In this document: positions 13,301 through 24,370 of the stretch, one piece after another
Layout of the letters: each line of letters begins with the position of its first letter
Numbering within the stretch: position 1 is the first letter of the stretch
Assembly (NCBI GenBank): GCA_973895155.1
Contig: OZ316896.1
Location: 6,944,001 to 7,008,000 of the forward strand
Direction of reading: 5' to 3'
DNA from: Marsupella aquatica
Lineage: Eukaryota > Marchantiophyta
DNA length: 64,000 bases
Position numbers and translations under genes: made by a program
Notes under the pieces: model-generated
Told to the model about the DNA's origin: nothing
Seen by the model: the letters and a program-made list of their open reading frames with translations, nothing else
Database searches by the model: none

Positions 13301-14245
13301 GTTGATTATCATTATGATTATTAATTGACAGTCAATAGTCTAAAATGTTTTGTTGTTTGTGTGGGACTAGAAGTTGACATTGGTAATTGTTGCCATGCAT
13401 GTAGGATTTATGATGATGCCAATGAGGTCATCACCAAGCGCAGAGCAGAAATCAGGAAAGAATGGATGAAGAATCTAGGGAATCGAAAGCGTCCTGTACA
13501 GTATCCCTCTGATTTGAGAGAGTTACCTCCTTTCACAGAATGGTTTGAAGCTTCAATTAGGTCCCACCATTTTGAGGATGAGGTTCAAAGATCTATGCTG
13601 ACAGGGTACAGTGTACCACCTAGTTTGAAGGTGTTGCAATATAAGGCCTGCAGAGCCTACGGGCATCATTGGAGAACCGTTCCATCACTTGGCTCTTTGA
13701 TTGACTGTGACTCTTCTAGGTTCAAGACATTTGATTCTGGGATGGCTTCTACATTCACTGAGAAGCGAGTGAATAGAGCAGGTGCAACAATAGATGAGTT
13801 AGTGCAGTATGTGGGAGTGTTGACAGACATATTAGTACTAAACTATGGGGGATTGAGAAAGGAAGTGGTCCTTTTCAAAGGGCGATGGGCAAACCCATCT
13901 TGGACTCCTAAAGCCTCTGCAAGTATGAGGTATTCAGAGTCTGGCCTTTGGCAGGTGAATTTTCAGAAGGAGCTTGGTGCTTCCAAAAGAATGGACTATG
14001 TATTCCCACGGCAGTTAGAGCAAGTGTTCTTTTACCCGAATGAGAAGGGGATTGCATGGAGGACAGTCCTCCACAAAGAATCCAGGTCTACAAGGGTGGT
14101 CGGTGAATATATGGAAGTTGATTTTCATGATACTATGGAAAACAATGCCAAGTATCACATACAGCTAGCAGAAGCCTGTACCAGTAGATCGCAGCCTGGC
14201 CCAAGTACTACCGACAAAGGAAAAAGGAAGTATAAAAAGAAGTAA
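10390..14245 (+). CDS. TNP2-type CACTA transposase (TNPD-like), three exons
   Basis: This is the catalytic transposase of the CACTA element and acts on the element ends in the nucleus. Exon 1 is 10,390 to about 12,264. It begins MASSSQTGS and has a Transpos_assoc-like module (CPCMRCKGNYK...HLVKHGRYP, residues about 55-86), an acidic linker, then the TNP2 core (CENGCMLFRGD, CSKCGQPKMK, LTTKKFFVMLALLIPG, KLPYW). Exon 2, about 12,370-13,275, continues with NHCLDPMHCEKN and a DUF4218 region. Exon 3, 13,405-14,245, has the C-terminal DUF4216-like part (LNYGGLRKEVVLFKGRWANP) and ends at TAA. The GTATGAG donor at 13,276 and AG acceptor at 13,404 restore the frame exactly. The junction between exons 1 and 2 is not resolved: a GTAAGT donor exists at 12,265, but the obvious acceptor at 12,319 puts a TAA first in frame. 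Either a different splice or one inactivating lesion is possible. Confidence 0.88.
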
Positions 14246-14682
14246 TCAGGTTGTAGCTTAGTTACAATCAGGGTATGTTTGGTTTATTTAATTTAGACTA
14301 AAGTTTTATCCATGGATGCTCCAGTTTGTGAATGCAGCCTACCGTTCCATATGAGGAGGAACGAAATAGGAACATAGCAGAAATCAACAAGAAATTGGCA
14401 GAGCTACTTGGTGACAGTCCAAGCCTTTTCATGTGTGTATGAACTTGTCCTGTTGCAATCGGATTGAATTACAGTCTTTGCTCTTGTGTCAAATCAGTTT
14501 CTTCCATGCTGAACACATGTTCTCTCTTATGGTGTTGATCTATTAATGTTTGGTTTGTTAGAAAGAGTGCAGCACAGGTAGGGCCCAAAAAGAGAAGTTG
14601 TGCACATCGAGCATCTACTACAACTCAGATAACCACACAGAGAAGGCAGAGCTCTAGATTATCAAAGCTTGCGACAGTGAAC

Positions 14683-17453
14683 ATGGAAGAGTCTGGTGAG
14701 GAGGGCTCTGGATCAGAATACGACACTGAGGCTGAGTACACAGCAGATGATGGACCAGATAATTTGTCCAAGGTAATCTTGTTTTATTTCAATACCCTTG
14801 AAGGGAGTAACATGTATGTTGAACAGTAATGTCATCAAGTTACAAGACATTGTGTGTTACTTGGCCAGGAGGTACAAAAGGAACCACAGAATAAGTCTGC
14901 AGAGAAACAACCTGCCCCCAGCAGGGTAGGGCCTACAATGAATGGAATGGTGCAATGTTGGAGAGACCCTGCCACTGGCGAGCTATGGCAAAGTGAGAAA
15001 CCCTAAACGCTTTCCAATGCATTGTGATTTTTTATTTCCTCAAAATTTCAAAATTCTGTGAAATAATGTTGATTTATGTCAACAATAAGACTCATGACCT
15101 GAGTGGTTGGTGTGACTTTTAGTGGTTCCATCAGCATCCCTCGGAAAATCAGGACAGTCTGGAGTAGTGAGCTCTACTCAACGTTCAGGTATGTCAAAGT
15201 CATTCATGACTTGTGAAGGTTCAGTTTTCTTTGTGTATTACACAATTATGAGATCTAATTTTGCAAGCTGCAATGTAGAGAACACCAACAATCCATCCCA
15301 GCAGCGTAGGCAGTCTAGGCAGGCCAAGAGGAAATTTGATGCTACTTATCAACAGAGGAAGTCTCAAAACCTGAAGGGCAAAGAAATAGCGGTAAGACTT
15401 GAATTACTCCACAGATCTACTGTCAGTTGAGCTTTGTCCTTTTGTGCCCTACAAATTACAAGGTGTACAATTTTATTTACACAGTAACTGTGGTGCTTGT
15501 TCATGTGTAGAAATTGATCGATCATGGTGGTTTTTGCAGGTTTTTGACAATGATATTGACGATTCTCATCCAAATAAACAGTACTGGATGGAAGACCTGC
15601 GTACCGCTGTGCTTAGATGTTTTGACATTTCCGTGCCAGATTGGAACCGACAATCTCCAAAGACTGTTGAAGACGTGTGGGGATTGATGAATGCTGATTG
15701 GGAGTACATTGGTGGAGGAAAAATAAGTGACAAGAAATTTAGCAGTCACTGCCGTACGTTACTGAAGCGAGAACGTCACAAGTTGCATACTTATTGGAGG
15801 AAGGTATGTGGTGCTGATCGTTCCAAACCTGGACCCTCATATTTGGATCCACAGAAGTGGGCAAGACTAGTGGATCATTTCACAAGTCCAGCATTGATTG
15901 CAAAGAGCGCTGTCATGAAGGCAAGGAGAGCAGAAGTGGTAAATATGGAGCATTTTGGCAGGGGAGGTGCTAATGCAGCAGCCAAACGATTGGTAAGAAC
16001 ATTCCATGATTTTACTATTTGCTATAGTTGTCCACTAGAATCTCATATTCTGTTTGCTAGAATAGTCCATGATGTTAGCTTTCATTGACATTTATCTTGG
16101 ATTGTATTTGATTGTCTCTTTCCAGAAGCGGCAAAGAGGGGCAAGTCCAGGTATAACAGAGGTGAAGGCCCCTATTCCTGTTTGTTCAGCTCCGAAGGTG
16201 GTTGTCAGCCCATGTGTGGCAAGCACCGAACAACCTGGTAGTTTTGTTGGGCTTGGATCCGCACCTGGATCAGCACATGGATCAGCAGTATGTAACCCTA
16301 AACCCATTCATGTCTGAATATCTAAGTTGTTGGACTATGGTAGTTTGTGCCCAGTACTATCAAATTGTCGGACTCTAGTTGTTTCCCAACAGACTCACAA
16401 AACTAACTTGTCTGTTTGTGAATGCAGACTCCACTTTCAAGGGATACTGCTCCTGTTAATCCACAACGAATATGTAAAATAGAGCAGAGTTTGGAGAGTT
16501 TGACATCATTGATGACTAACTTCATTGTACAGCATCAACAACAATGGCAGATAAGCCAATCCAATGATGTACCTACATCATTGCCAAGTGGTAGTAAGGT
16601 TGCTATTGAACCAAAAGGCAGTAGCAGAAAACGGTCTTTGACTTTCTCTGGTGAGTGCCCTGGTAAGTACTTGATAACTTGGCCCATTTAGACTTGCACA
16701 AAATCCAATCTCTTGCACAGAATATGGTCTCTTCTTACAGTTCAATTTTCTAAGCAATGGTTGTTTTGGATTGTCATAGCTTCTTCAGGAGAGAATCCTG
16801 TATCGCAGGGAGCAAAGACCATTTCTTCAGGAGAGAATCATGATTTGCAAGGAACAAATGTTGACGTGATAACAATGAAAGAGCCATCTCTTGTACAAGA
16901 ACAACGAGAAAACCCAATTACTGTCCTGCAGGAGCAAGATGATGTTGAGAAAGAAACCACAGATGTAGTGGCTAAGGAACATGCAACACCACTGAAGAAA
17001 TCAAAGAAGTCCAAGAAATCAAGTTTTGTTCCTGTCTCGCCTAGTGTACATCGTGTACCAGTAGTCTCTCCAAACCCAACGGCAAAGGTAATGAAATTGT
17101 ATTATTTTTTTGCATAGTAAGTTTCAGTTGTGTTGTCTCTCTATCTGTTTTGTATCAGTAAATACTAATTGAAGTGTGGTTGACATTAACAGTTTATGCG
17201 AGGAGATGCTGTTGAGTTAAGAAGCATTGTGGACCGCTCTGTACTTGCATTGGCTCAAGTTACAGGGCTGCCAGGAGAAGATCGGTTTCATTGTGCCTCG
17301 TTTGAGAGTCCTTTTATTCGTGTAAGTGTGAAGGAAGTGTTTTGTCCTGAAGCGGCTTTGCCAATTCCAAATGCAGAGGAGAAGCAAATATGTTTAGGGG
17401 ATGTGAAAGGGATGAATGCTTTATGGAATTCTAGATACCTTCGAAAGTATTAG
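14683..17453 (+). CDS. Second CACTA gene, Transposase_24 type (TNPA-like), nine exons
   Basis: I infer nine exons: 14,683-14,772, 14,869-14,992, 15,123-15,188, 15,279-15,391, 15,540-15,992, 16,126-16,287, 16,428-16,662, 16,780-17,087 and 17,193-17,453. All junctions are GT-AG, the phases join, and the total (1,812 nt) is a whole number of codons ending at TAG. The 15,540-15,992 exon (VFDNDIDDSHPNKQYW, then HKLHTYWRKVCG, AKSAVMKARRAE) resembles the plant Transposase_24 (Ptta/En/Spm) domain. The following exons are Ser/Pro/Gln-rich. The last exon encodes a compact C-terminal module (FMRGDAVELRSIVDRS...ALWNSRYLRKY). By analogy with TNPA the protein probably binds the subterminal motifs and helps the transposase. 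The true start may lie upstream, since coding-like sequence also occurs at 14,575-14,680. Splicing together with TNP2, as in En/Spm, is possible. Confidence 0.75.
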
Positions 17454-17789
17454 ATTGTAGATCAGGCCAGCTCTCTTGAAATTTTGGTCTCAATTTTGTT
17501 GAAGTGTACATGAAAAGAACATCTTCATCTATGTTATTTGCAGAGTTATAGACTTCTGTGGAACAGTGAGGTGTTTTTTGTGTACTTGTCCACTAAAGGC
17601 AATATATAGTAAGTATTTTTGTATTTCATTCATATGATTCTGAAATGTAGCACAGTCTCTTGGTATGATGGCATGGTCATAGAGTTGACATTGTTGTTCA
17701 GAGGACCTTCTCAAATTGTTGCGAAAGCATTTTTGGATGCGAGTCTCTTGTTCTTGAGTCTCTTGTCCCTAAACCCTAAACCCAATGTG

Positions 17790-18537
17790 ACAATCTAAAT
17801 GATATCTTCTATGACGCCTTGGATGTATTATCGAAATGACACCTTAAATGACACTTGCAATGGACTACCAAAATGACATTATAATTGGCTACCAAAATGA
17901 CAATACAATTGACTACCCATATGACTACACGTGTAATATTGTCTTTATCTATGTCTTTGTCATTTAGATAGTTACTCAAATATGTCTAAAATGACTCCAT
18001 GTGTCAAATTAGCATTTGCCAACGTTTGGTCAAATGGCTTGTCATTTCGGATATCCTAATGACTGCACGTGGCCCATTGTTATTCACTGTTATTCTGTCA
18101 TTTCTTATGTCATTTTGTCATTTTGTATGTCCAAAATGACTTAAAATTCATTAACTTAAAGGGTCACAATCCACCACGTGGCGCACTCTCATTTGTTCTA
18201 TATTTTACGTCATTTACGACTTGTCTTATATGACTCGTTAAATAGTCACATCGATGAACATTTTGACGCCACGTGTTGTGATACTATTAGTTAATGTTGC
18301 GTCATTTAAGACGTCTCTCAATGACTGACGGCCGTCTAACTAGTCATTTTGGATTTGTAGTCATTATGGACTTTCTGTCATTTATGCAACGCTTTAAATG
18401 ACCAAAGTAGTTTTAGTCATTTGTCACGAATGACTGTGACTAAAATGTCCGTTAGTACTCGACCGGAAAGACTGTTTTGGACCAGTCATTACTTGGTAAA
18501 AATGACTGGGTTTTTAGTCTTTGTTGCAGTCTTTTAG
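17790..18537. promoter_or_regulatory. CACTA right subterminal motif cluster
   Basis: This is a dense array of GTCATTT, AAATGAC and TGACT motifs mirroring the left end. The zone is longer than the left cluster, and no 408-bp unit occurs on this side. It is the expected binding region for the element's second protein. Confidence 0.75.
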
Positions 18538-18557
18538 AACCCTATTTTGTACTAGTG
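18538..18557 (-). repeat. CACTA right terminal inverted repeat
   Basis: The end reads inward on the minus strand as CACTAGTACAAAATAGGG. It is followed by the TCA target duplication at 18,558-18,560. Confidence 0.93.
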
Positions 18558-18568
18558 TCAAAGCAATA

Positions 18569-18916
18569 GAAACTAACTAATTAAAGGGTGATACTATAAT
18601 TGTAGGTCACGCACCCTGGTGCGTGTCAATCTTTTTTGTATTCAACCCTATAGTAATTAAATAGACAAGTTAGTTAGTTGGTTAGTTTATTTAAGATATA
18701 ATATTAGTTAGTGGGCCCTTAGTTTGGTGATATTAAGGCATGATATTATTGACATTCAAATGAATGTCCAGTAGACATTGTAATATACAACAATCCTATT
18801 AATTGTTGTAAAGAAACTAATTAATTAAAGGGTGGTACTTACTATGATTGTAGGTCACGCACCCTGGTGCGTGTCAATCTTTTTTGTATTCAACCCTATA
18901 ATAATTAAATAGACAA
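18569..18916. repeat. Tandem segment duplication with GGTGCGTG hairpins and 136-bp repeat, right copy
   Basis: A block of about 100 bp (GAAACTAA, TTAAAGGGTG, GGTCACGCACC...GGTGCGTGTCAA, ATAGACAA) occurs at 18,569-18,668 and again at 18,813-18,916. Between them at 18,668-18,803 lies the right copy of the 136-bp repeat. Each block holds a perfect hairpin, CACGCACC-CT-GGTGCGTG (about 18,608 and 18,855). From here to 19,147 there is nothing else I recognise. Confidence 0.75.
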
Positions 18917-19147
18917 TTGAAACAATGAATGACAGTTTAATTAAGGATTTGTGCATGGATCAAGAGGTACTTGATGTCATTTAGTGATGCATTGTTATAA
19001 AGATCTTGCAGCAAAACATTTGAAGTTTTTGACTATCCCACCAAATGTTAAAGAGGTTGATCATTCATTAACTAATAATATTTAGATAAAATTGGAATTA
19101 ATCTAATACTTCAGTATTCCTTAAATTGGGGTTATATCTGTTTTCTT

Positions 19148-19164
19148 AATATGTTTCAATTCGT
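19148..19164. repeat. LINE target-site duplication, left
   Basis: AATATGTTTCAATTCGT matches AATATGTTTCAATCCGT at 21,818-21,834 with one mismatch. Confidence 0.9.
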
Positions 19165-21817
19165 TTCTCACCGGGCTGCCCCACTCAGGTGGAATTGTTA
19201 GAAAGCCGTCGTAATCGGGATAATCTGTTGAGGCACACAAGACATTCCTTCATGGCTGCTGAGATTTGCAGGATGGAGGCGCTTCCTACACTTTCAAAAG
19301 TGAAGGCAGTGTTGTGGCTTCTCCCGAAGGAAAGGCTCGTGGGACGGATGGGCTCACAACGGAAGTGTACAGGGCCTGTTGGGACTTTATGAAGGAAGAC
19401 TTGGTGGCAATGATACAAGATTTTTGGTTGATAGGCGTGCTGGCAGCTGAGATAAAAGAAGGGCTGATAAAGATGATCCCGAAAAAACCGGACAAACGGT
19501 ATCTGAAAGACTGGCGTCCTCTGACCATGCTAAACACCAGCTACAAGATACTTGCCAAAGTAATGGCTCTACAGATTAAGCATTTACTTGGCAACCTGAT
19601 CAGCCCTCAGCAGACTGGGTTTATCCCGGGCAGACATATTCTAGAGAATATTTCTCTTGCATGGCTTATCAATGACTGGGTGCACAATCGTAAGCAGGAA
19701 GCTCTGTTTTTAAAACTGGATTTTCGAAAAAGCATTTGATAGGGTCAATCATGAGTACTTGTGGGAAGTTATGCTGTTGCTGGGGTTTAGCAGTAGGACG
19801 GTGAATCTTATGAAAGCCTTACTTTCAAATGTCAGTTCTTGTGTATTGGTCAATGGCTTTCTTAGCAAAGCTCTATCTTTGTGCAGGGGGGTGAGACAGG
19901 GATGCCCTCTCTCCCCTCTTCTTTTTGTGATTTCAAGGCAACCACTTATGGATTTTTTGGATGCTGAGATGGCTGCTGGCAGACTATGTGGAATTCAGGT
20001 TTCGGCTGAGCTATCTGTGTGCTATAGACTTTTCGCTGATGATGTGGGCATGTTCATCCCGGCTACTGAGGTGGCATTCAAGGATGCTACAACAGCCTTG
20101 GCATGTTATGAGGGTGCATCTGGAGCTAGGCTGAATTTGCGCAAATCTGTGATTATCCCACTTGCAATGGCGCACATTCCATTCTGGCTTGGGGATACTG
20201 GATGCAAAATTAGTAAGCCAGGGGAAGTGCAAAAATATTTGGGGGCTCCATTTGGGGTTGGGCTGACAGTTGAAAGTTTACACGGCTTCTGCCTGGATAA
20301 GATTGCTGCTCGCTTGTCATCCTGGTCCAATAAATTGTTGTCTTTCACTGGCCGGACTTTTCTGGTGAAACATGTGCTAATGGCAATACCTATCTATCAT
20401 GTTATGTACATGAAAGCATTGGATGGGCTGGCGAAGAAACTGATTGCACTCTGTCAAGATTTTCTGTGGGGATTTAACCCGGCTGGTGGGAAACAAATTC
20501 CTCTGGTTGCTTGGGAAAAGATGGCTAGACCAAAGGTAGACGGTGGGCTGGGGTTTAGAGACTTTTAAAGCCATTCTGACGCTTTGTTGACCCAGTGGTT
20601 TATGAAGGCTCTGCACTACCCGAGAACAGAATGGGCTCGGATGCTGGCTGCTAACCTATGTCTTATAGGATGGCTGAACTTCAGAGTAATTCGACGGAAT
20701 CACTACACATTTGAGGATAAGCTCTTGCTGTGCACCCCCAGATCTGGATGTGGTATGACATACACTTGGGGAATCTGGAAGGCATGGGAAGCTCTCAGGG
20801 CTAGTCTCTCATTTGCCCCTGGGGCCGCTGACTATCCGGGGAGATGGAGCATTCAGGATACTCTTTGCTGCACGAAAGGTTTTAACACATGGTCCTCTGT
20901 ACACACAAAGTTCACGGTGGAGATTTGTGGGAGACTTGGAATACGGAAGATCTCGGACTGTTGGGTATCTGAGACACAATGCTGGCGGGATTTTACTTGT
21001 CGGTGGAGCATGTTGAGAGGGTGGGCGCAGGCTCATAGGGATCGCTGTAAACAGCGACTGCTAACGATAAGTGCAGGGCGCAGCTGCAATAGTGGACTCA
21101 AGCCGACTGGATGCTTCCTTTGGTCGTGGCCATTTGCAGATTGTTCGTCTCTTTTTGCTATTCCAAATCCTATGGATGGTCTGGCTGGGAAGGAATGAAC
21201 ATGTTTTCAATGAACAAGGTAGAAGACTCTTTGACATGCGCTGGGTTCTTGGTGAGACAGCTTCTCACTTACATGGTGTGTCTCTTCGTTTCCCTACTGG
21301 GCGGAAGCACATCCGGCTCTTGAGGGCCAGAAAAGTAATTGAGTTGGAGAGGCGAGTGTGGATGACTCGCAGGGATGGACGCCTTACTTCTGGCTGATGA
21401 TGCTTTGGTTGGTGGAACGGACCTCCTTTGGCTGGGCTGCTTCTGGGTGACTCTTGCGGGGGGCCCTAAGTGGTCACTGCTGGGCGGTTGTTCCTCTGCG
21501 CTTTATTTCTATGATAGGATGTCGCATGTCAGTGGCCCTGCTTGGGTACTGTTACACAGGACATTTAGTGTTACTTGAGCCCTTTAGGGGCTGTGGCCGC
21601 TCGGCTTGTACTTCTGACATGGTGGACTGTATTTACTGGCAGTGTGTTCTGGTTTGGCGGCTGTTAGTTTTTCTGTTGGCCCCATTTAGGGGCCTCCCTG
21701 TTGCCTCTTCGGGGTGGTGTTGCTTTGCGTTTTTCTGGTGCTGTGTGCTTCCCCCCATCCGTGGGTTTTTTGCGGTTTTATTATTAAAGAAAAAAGAAAA
21801 AAGAAAAATTTCCAAGG
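19165..21817 (+). mobile_element. 5'-truncated LINE (non-LTR retrotransposon)
   Basis: This is a copy-and-paste element inserted by target-primed reverse transcription. It starts inside ORF2, ends with an A-rich tail made of AAAAAAG units at about 21,788-21,810, and is bounded by a 17-bp target duplication. Length is about 2.65 kb. The 5' truncation and A-rich 3' end are typical of LINEs. Confidence 0.92.
19266..21397 (+). pseudogene. LINE ORF2 reverse transcriptase, C-terminal half, broken
   Basis: This is a remnant of the reverse transcriptase that copies the LINE RNA. Recognisable blocks in order are GTDGLTTEVYRACW, DWRPLTMLNTSYKILAK, QTGFIPGRHILENI, LFLKLDF, VRQGCPLSPLLFV and RLFADDVGMF (the catalytic ADD). 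After these come the linker to GLGFRDF and a C-terminal segment ending VWLGRNEHVFNEQGR. The endonuclease domain is missing through truncation. Three lesions are visible: an extra T in the TTTT run at 19,721 shifts the frame just after motif A; a TAA lies at 20,566; and a further shift occurs between about 20,870 and 21,190. The protein cannot be functional. Confidence 0.92.
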
Positions 21818-21834
21818 AATATGTTTCAATCCGT
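21818..21834. repeat. LINE target-site duplication, right
   Basis: AATATGTTTCAATCCGT, directly after the A-rich tail. The next 550 bases (to about 22,380) are AT-rich and hold nothing I recognise. Confidence 0.9.
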
Positions 21835-22381
21835 ATTAAGAGGCTCTACTTAACGTTGATTTTCCTTCCGTATTTAACATCTTCAAAGTAACAAGTCTTC
21901 CTATTCATTCATTTTACTCCTTAATGAGTTTTGTTAAGGTGTTTTTCGTAAATAACAGATGGTTTAATAAGAAAGTCTTAGTTCACTCCATAATGTCATC
22001 TAATTATATTAATTTTCAACTCCTCTTCTTATCCAAGTTCTTAAACATCCTTTATGTTTATTTGTTTCCATTCATAAGGACTTTGCACCATTCACAAGTT
22101 TCTTGTTTTCAAAAGTCCATGCATTCTATTCACAAACACTTTTTGTTACATTCAAAATTTTCAGAAACACATTATTTTTATTTGTAATGAACCCTTTTAA
22201 GGTGTCGGATTTACAACATTTTTGAAGTCTACTAATTCATTCTTGTCGGCTTTTCCTCAGTTGGGGTCTCGGCTTGGCTCAGTTCAGGTCCCAAGGTCAG
22301 GTCCCAAGGTCAGGTTCAATCAGAATTAACCAATTTTCCCTATCTAATCATCAATTGTTACTCCAAGGCATTTTCTACATA

Positions 22382-22454
22382 ATGAGCATTTGACTCATTT
22401 CTTTGCTTTGTATTTGGCTTTTGTTTTGCCACAACTCCCTTGACTCATTGGGTC
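22382..22454 (+). mobile_element. Fragment of a LINE 3' end (TTTGAC-tail family)
   Basis: ATGAGCATTTGACTCATTTC, a T-rich run, then GCCACAACTCCCTTGACTCATTGGG. The same block forms the 3' untranslated end of LINE copies near 47.2 and 56.9 kb. Only the 3' end is present here, so this is a very short 5'-truncated insertion or a leftover. Confidence 0.75.
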
Positions 22455-23922
22455 GTCAATTGTTTGGAGTGCCTGGCCATGAATTTCACAAGCAATTTGG
22501 TACACAAGAGAGAGATTGTCACCGTGTAATGAATGAGTGTTGGGTAGTGAGAATTGCAGAGAACCGCCGCAAGAAAACTCAACAGATATTAGGATTCCAA
22601 AGAATGAGGACCCACCCCACATACCGGCAATCAGAGGCAAGAGTCAGTGAAACCCAAGTAGAACCGGTGGAGGTCGCCATTCAAGCGCTTAACATTGGAG
22701 CCACCGAGCCCGAGGACGAAACTTTGACTGATCGTTCCAAAGAACGATTAACTGAAAGACAACTAGTTAAGAGATGCATGATCCAGTAACAAGTAACAGT
22801 TAAGAGTTACTATGACAAGTAACGATTAACATGTGCCTTTAGTGGAATAAAGCGGTTAGAAAAACTAAGTAAGCAGTTTGACAGTTACAACTGCTAATTG
22901 TTAGAGGAAGTTGGACAAACCTGCCTGTAGAAGAAATATAGGGTAGCAGAGTAGGAGTGGAAAGGGTCTTTTGTTGTGGAAACTTTCAGGAAGCTCGAGA
23001 GGCAGCCCAGGAGGAGGTAGTGCCGGATTGCTAGATCTGGAGGTAGATGGAAGCCCATGGAAGAAAAACCATGTAAAGAAATTGATGCGAACATGGAATG
23101 AAAGATGCAATCAAGGCCTGTTGGCAGGTCTTCAGGAAGCATTCGATTGCATAGCTTATATTTGTTGTATGTCAGTAGAATCAAAACTAAGAAATTGATA
23201 CTAAAAAAGAGATGGCTGGAAATATTAACATTTGACAATGAGAATTCATTTGGATTTGGTTGGAACCTGTAAAAGGAAATATCAGAATAGTATGGCATGT
23301 GGTGATTGAGATTATAAATTGTTAAAGAAATCCTTGCCAAAGTGAAATGTTGAGTAATGGATAAGAGGCAAATTCTGAGTAAGACCCAGAGTAGGTAACA
23401 TGGAATTAGCTACCTTTGATTGGTCGTTTAAATTGGAACACATCCCATTTGGGCTACAAAATGCCTCGAATGAATGTAAAGCCATGATTGAGAGTTGGGT
23501 GAGAATTATTGGAGAAGAAGAAGAAGAGTCAATGTCTGAGGAACTTTCTACAATGGGTTTGGAATTCCTCTTTGAAGAAACATTAACTGAAGGGAAAAAG
23601 GGAAATTGACATTCAATTCAAGTAACAGGCGGAGGATCAAACTAAGGATAGTTAGATCGCTGTCTCGAGTAATCGTACAGGTCATCACTAATTGTTTGAC
23701 AAAAAGGTTAAATAGTAGATGACAAGTGAATGAGAAATCTGATCAATTGAAGCCGTATGATGTTTAATTGATACAAAGAAGGATAGTGGAGGAGTTAGGA
23801 GTTTCGGAGGATGGTTAACTCCAGGAGCTGGCAACTAGTAAACTTCAGTAGTTAACAATGACGCATGGCGTCATGCTCTTACACCATAGTCAGAAACAGA
23901 GTAGTCTTGTGCAGATGGACCG
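22455..23922 (+). other. Degenerate coding debris, probably retroelement
   Basis: An open frame runs to 22,789 (RQLFGVPGHEFHKQFG...ERQLVKRCMIQ) and matches no family I know. At 23,400-23,609 a short frame contains LEHIPFGLQNASNECKAMIE. That weakly resembles the PFGLxNAPxxFQ block of gypsy reverse transcriptase. The sequence between is broken in all frames. Its position just before a methyltransferase fragment and an LTR suggests gypsy pol remains, but this is weak. Confidence 0.35.
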
Positions 23923-24345
23923 GTGACTCTTTCACCATTGGATACCACTCCTATTGCTTGGCAGTATCCACCGGAGGGTATTTGCTTGTTGGATCTATTT
24001 GGTGGGATTAGCACTGGATTGGCTGCATTTCTTCACACAGGAATTCCTGTGCGTTGTTATTTGTATGTGGAGACAGATGAGACAACACGTAGGGTCTCAT
24101 TGTGGCATGTGGCTATGTTGGTGGATAGATATCCATAGTTGCTGCCAGTGGATGCTATTTGTGGTTATCAGCATGCACTACCTGCTGATATTTCATTACT
24201 GGGGGTGGATCATTTGCATCGTGTTGGCTCCATTGATTTGGTGATTGCTGGTTAGCCATGTCAGGGCAATCGATGGGGCTCACTTGCACCCGGCCTCCTG
24301 ATCTTCACACCTAAAAAGGTGTATATCAACCTTGTAGAACTCATG
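23923..24345 (+). pseudogene. C5 cytosine-methyltransferase fragment (DNMT3-like), copy 1
   Basis: DNMTs transfer a methyl group from S-adenosylmethionine to cytosine. This fragment has motif I (LDLFGGISTGLAAF, cofactor binding), a motif II-like YLYVETDE, then SIDLVIAG-stop-PCQGN, the catalytic motif IV with its Pro-Cys. Motifs VI to X are absent: after PCQGN the sequence no longer resembles the family. Two in-frame TAGs occur (24,136 and 24,253); the second stands where copy 2 has Trp. About 35 bp after the reading frame fades comes a polypurine tract and an LTR start. The fragment therefore sits at the 3' end of a gypsy-type coding region and is not a host gene. It is too decayed to act. 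Confidence 0.75.
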
Positions 24346-24370
24346 GCTAGCTAGATCCTTACTCCCAGCT

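Larger units (their letters stand above)
4268..18557 (+). mobile_element. Complete CACTA (En/Spm) transposon, about 14.3 kb
   Basis: This is a class II cut-and-paste element. The left end reads CACTAGTAGAAAATGGGG. The reverse complement of the right end reads CACTAGTACAAAATAGGG, giving imperfect terminal inverted repeats of about 20 bp. The 3 bp outside each end are TCA (4,265-4,267 and 18,558-18,560), the 3-bp target duplication expected of CACTA elements. Both subterminal zones are packed with AAATGAC/GTCATTT motifs. Inside, in order, are a 408-bp tandem array, a noncoding stretch, a TNP2-type transposase gene and a multi-exon second gene. Terminal sequence, target duplication and coding content agree, so the boundaries are well supported. 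Confidence 0.95.

Noticed and set aside
22894-23340. 148-residue minus-strand open frame
   Set aside because: Composition looks random, with no recognisable motif. The surroundings are decayed retroelement sequence.
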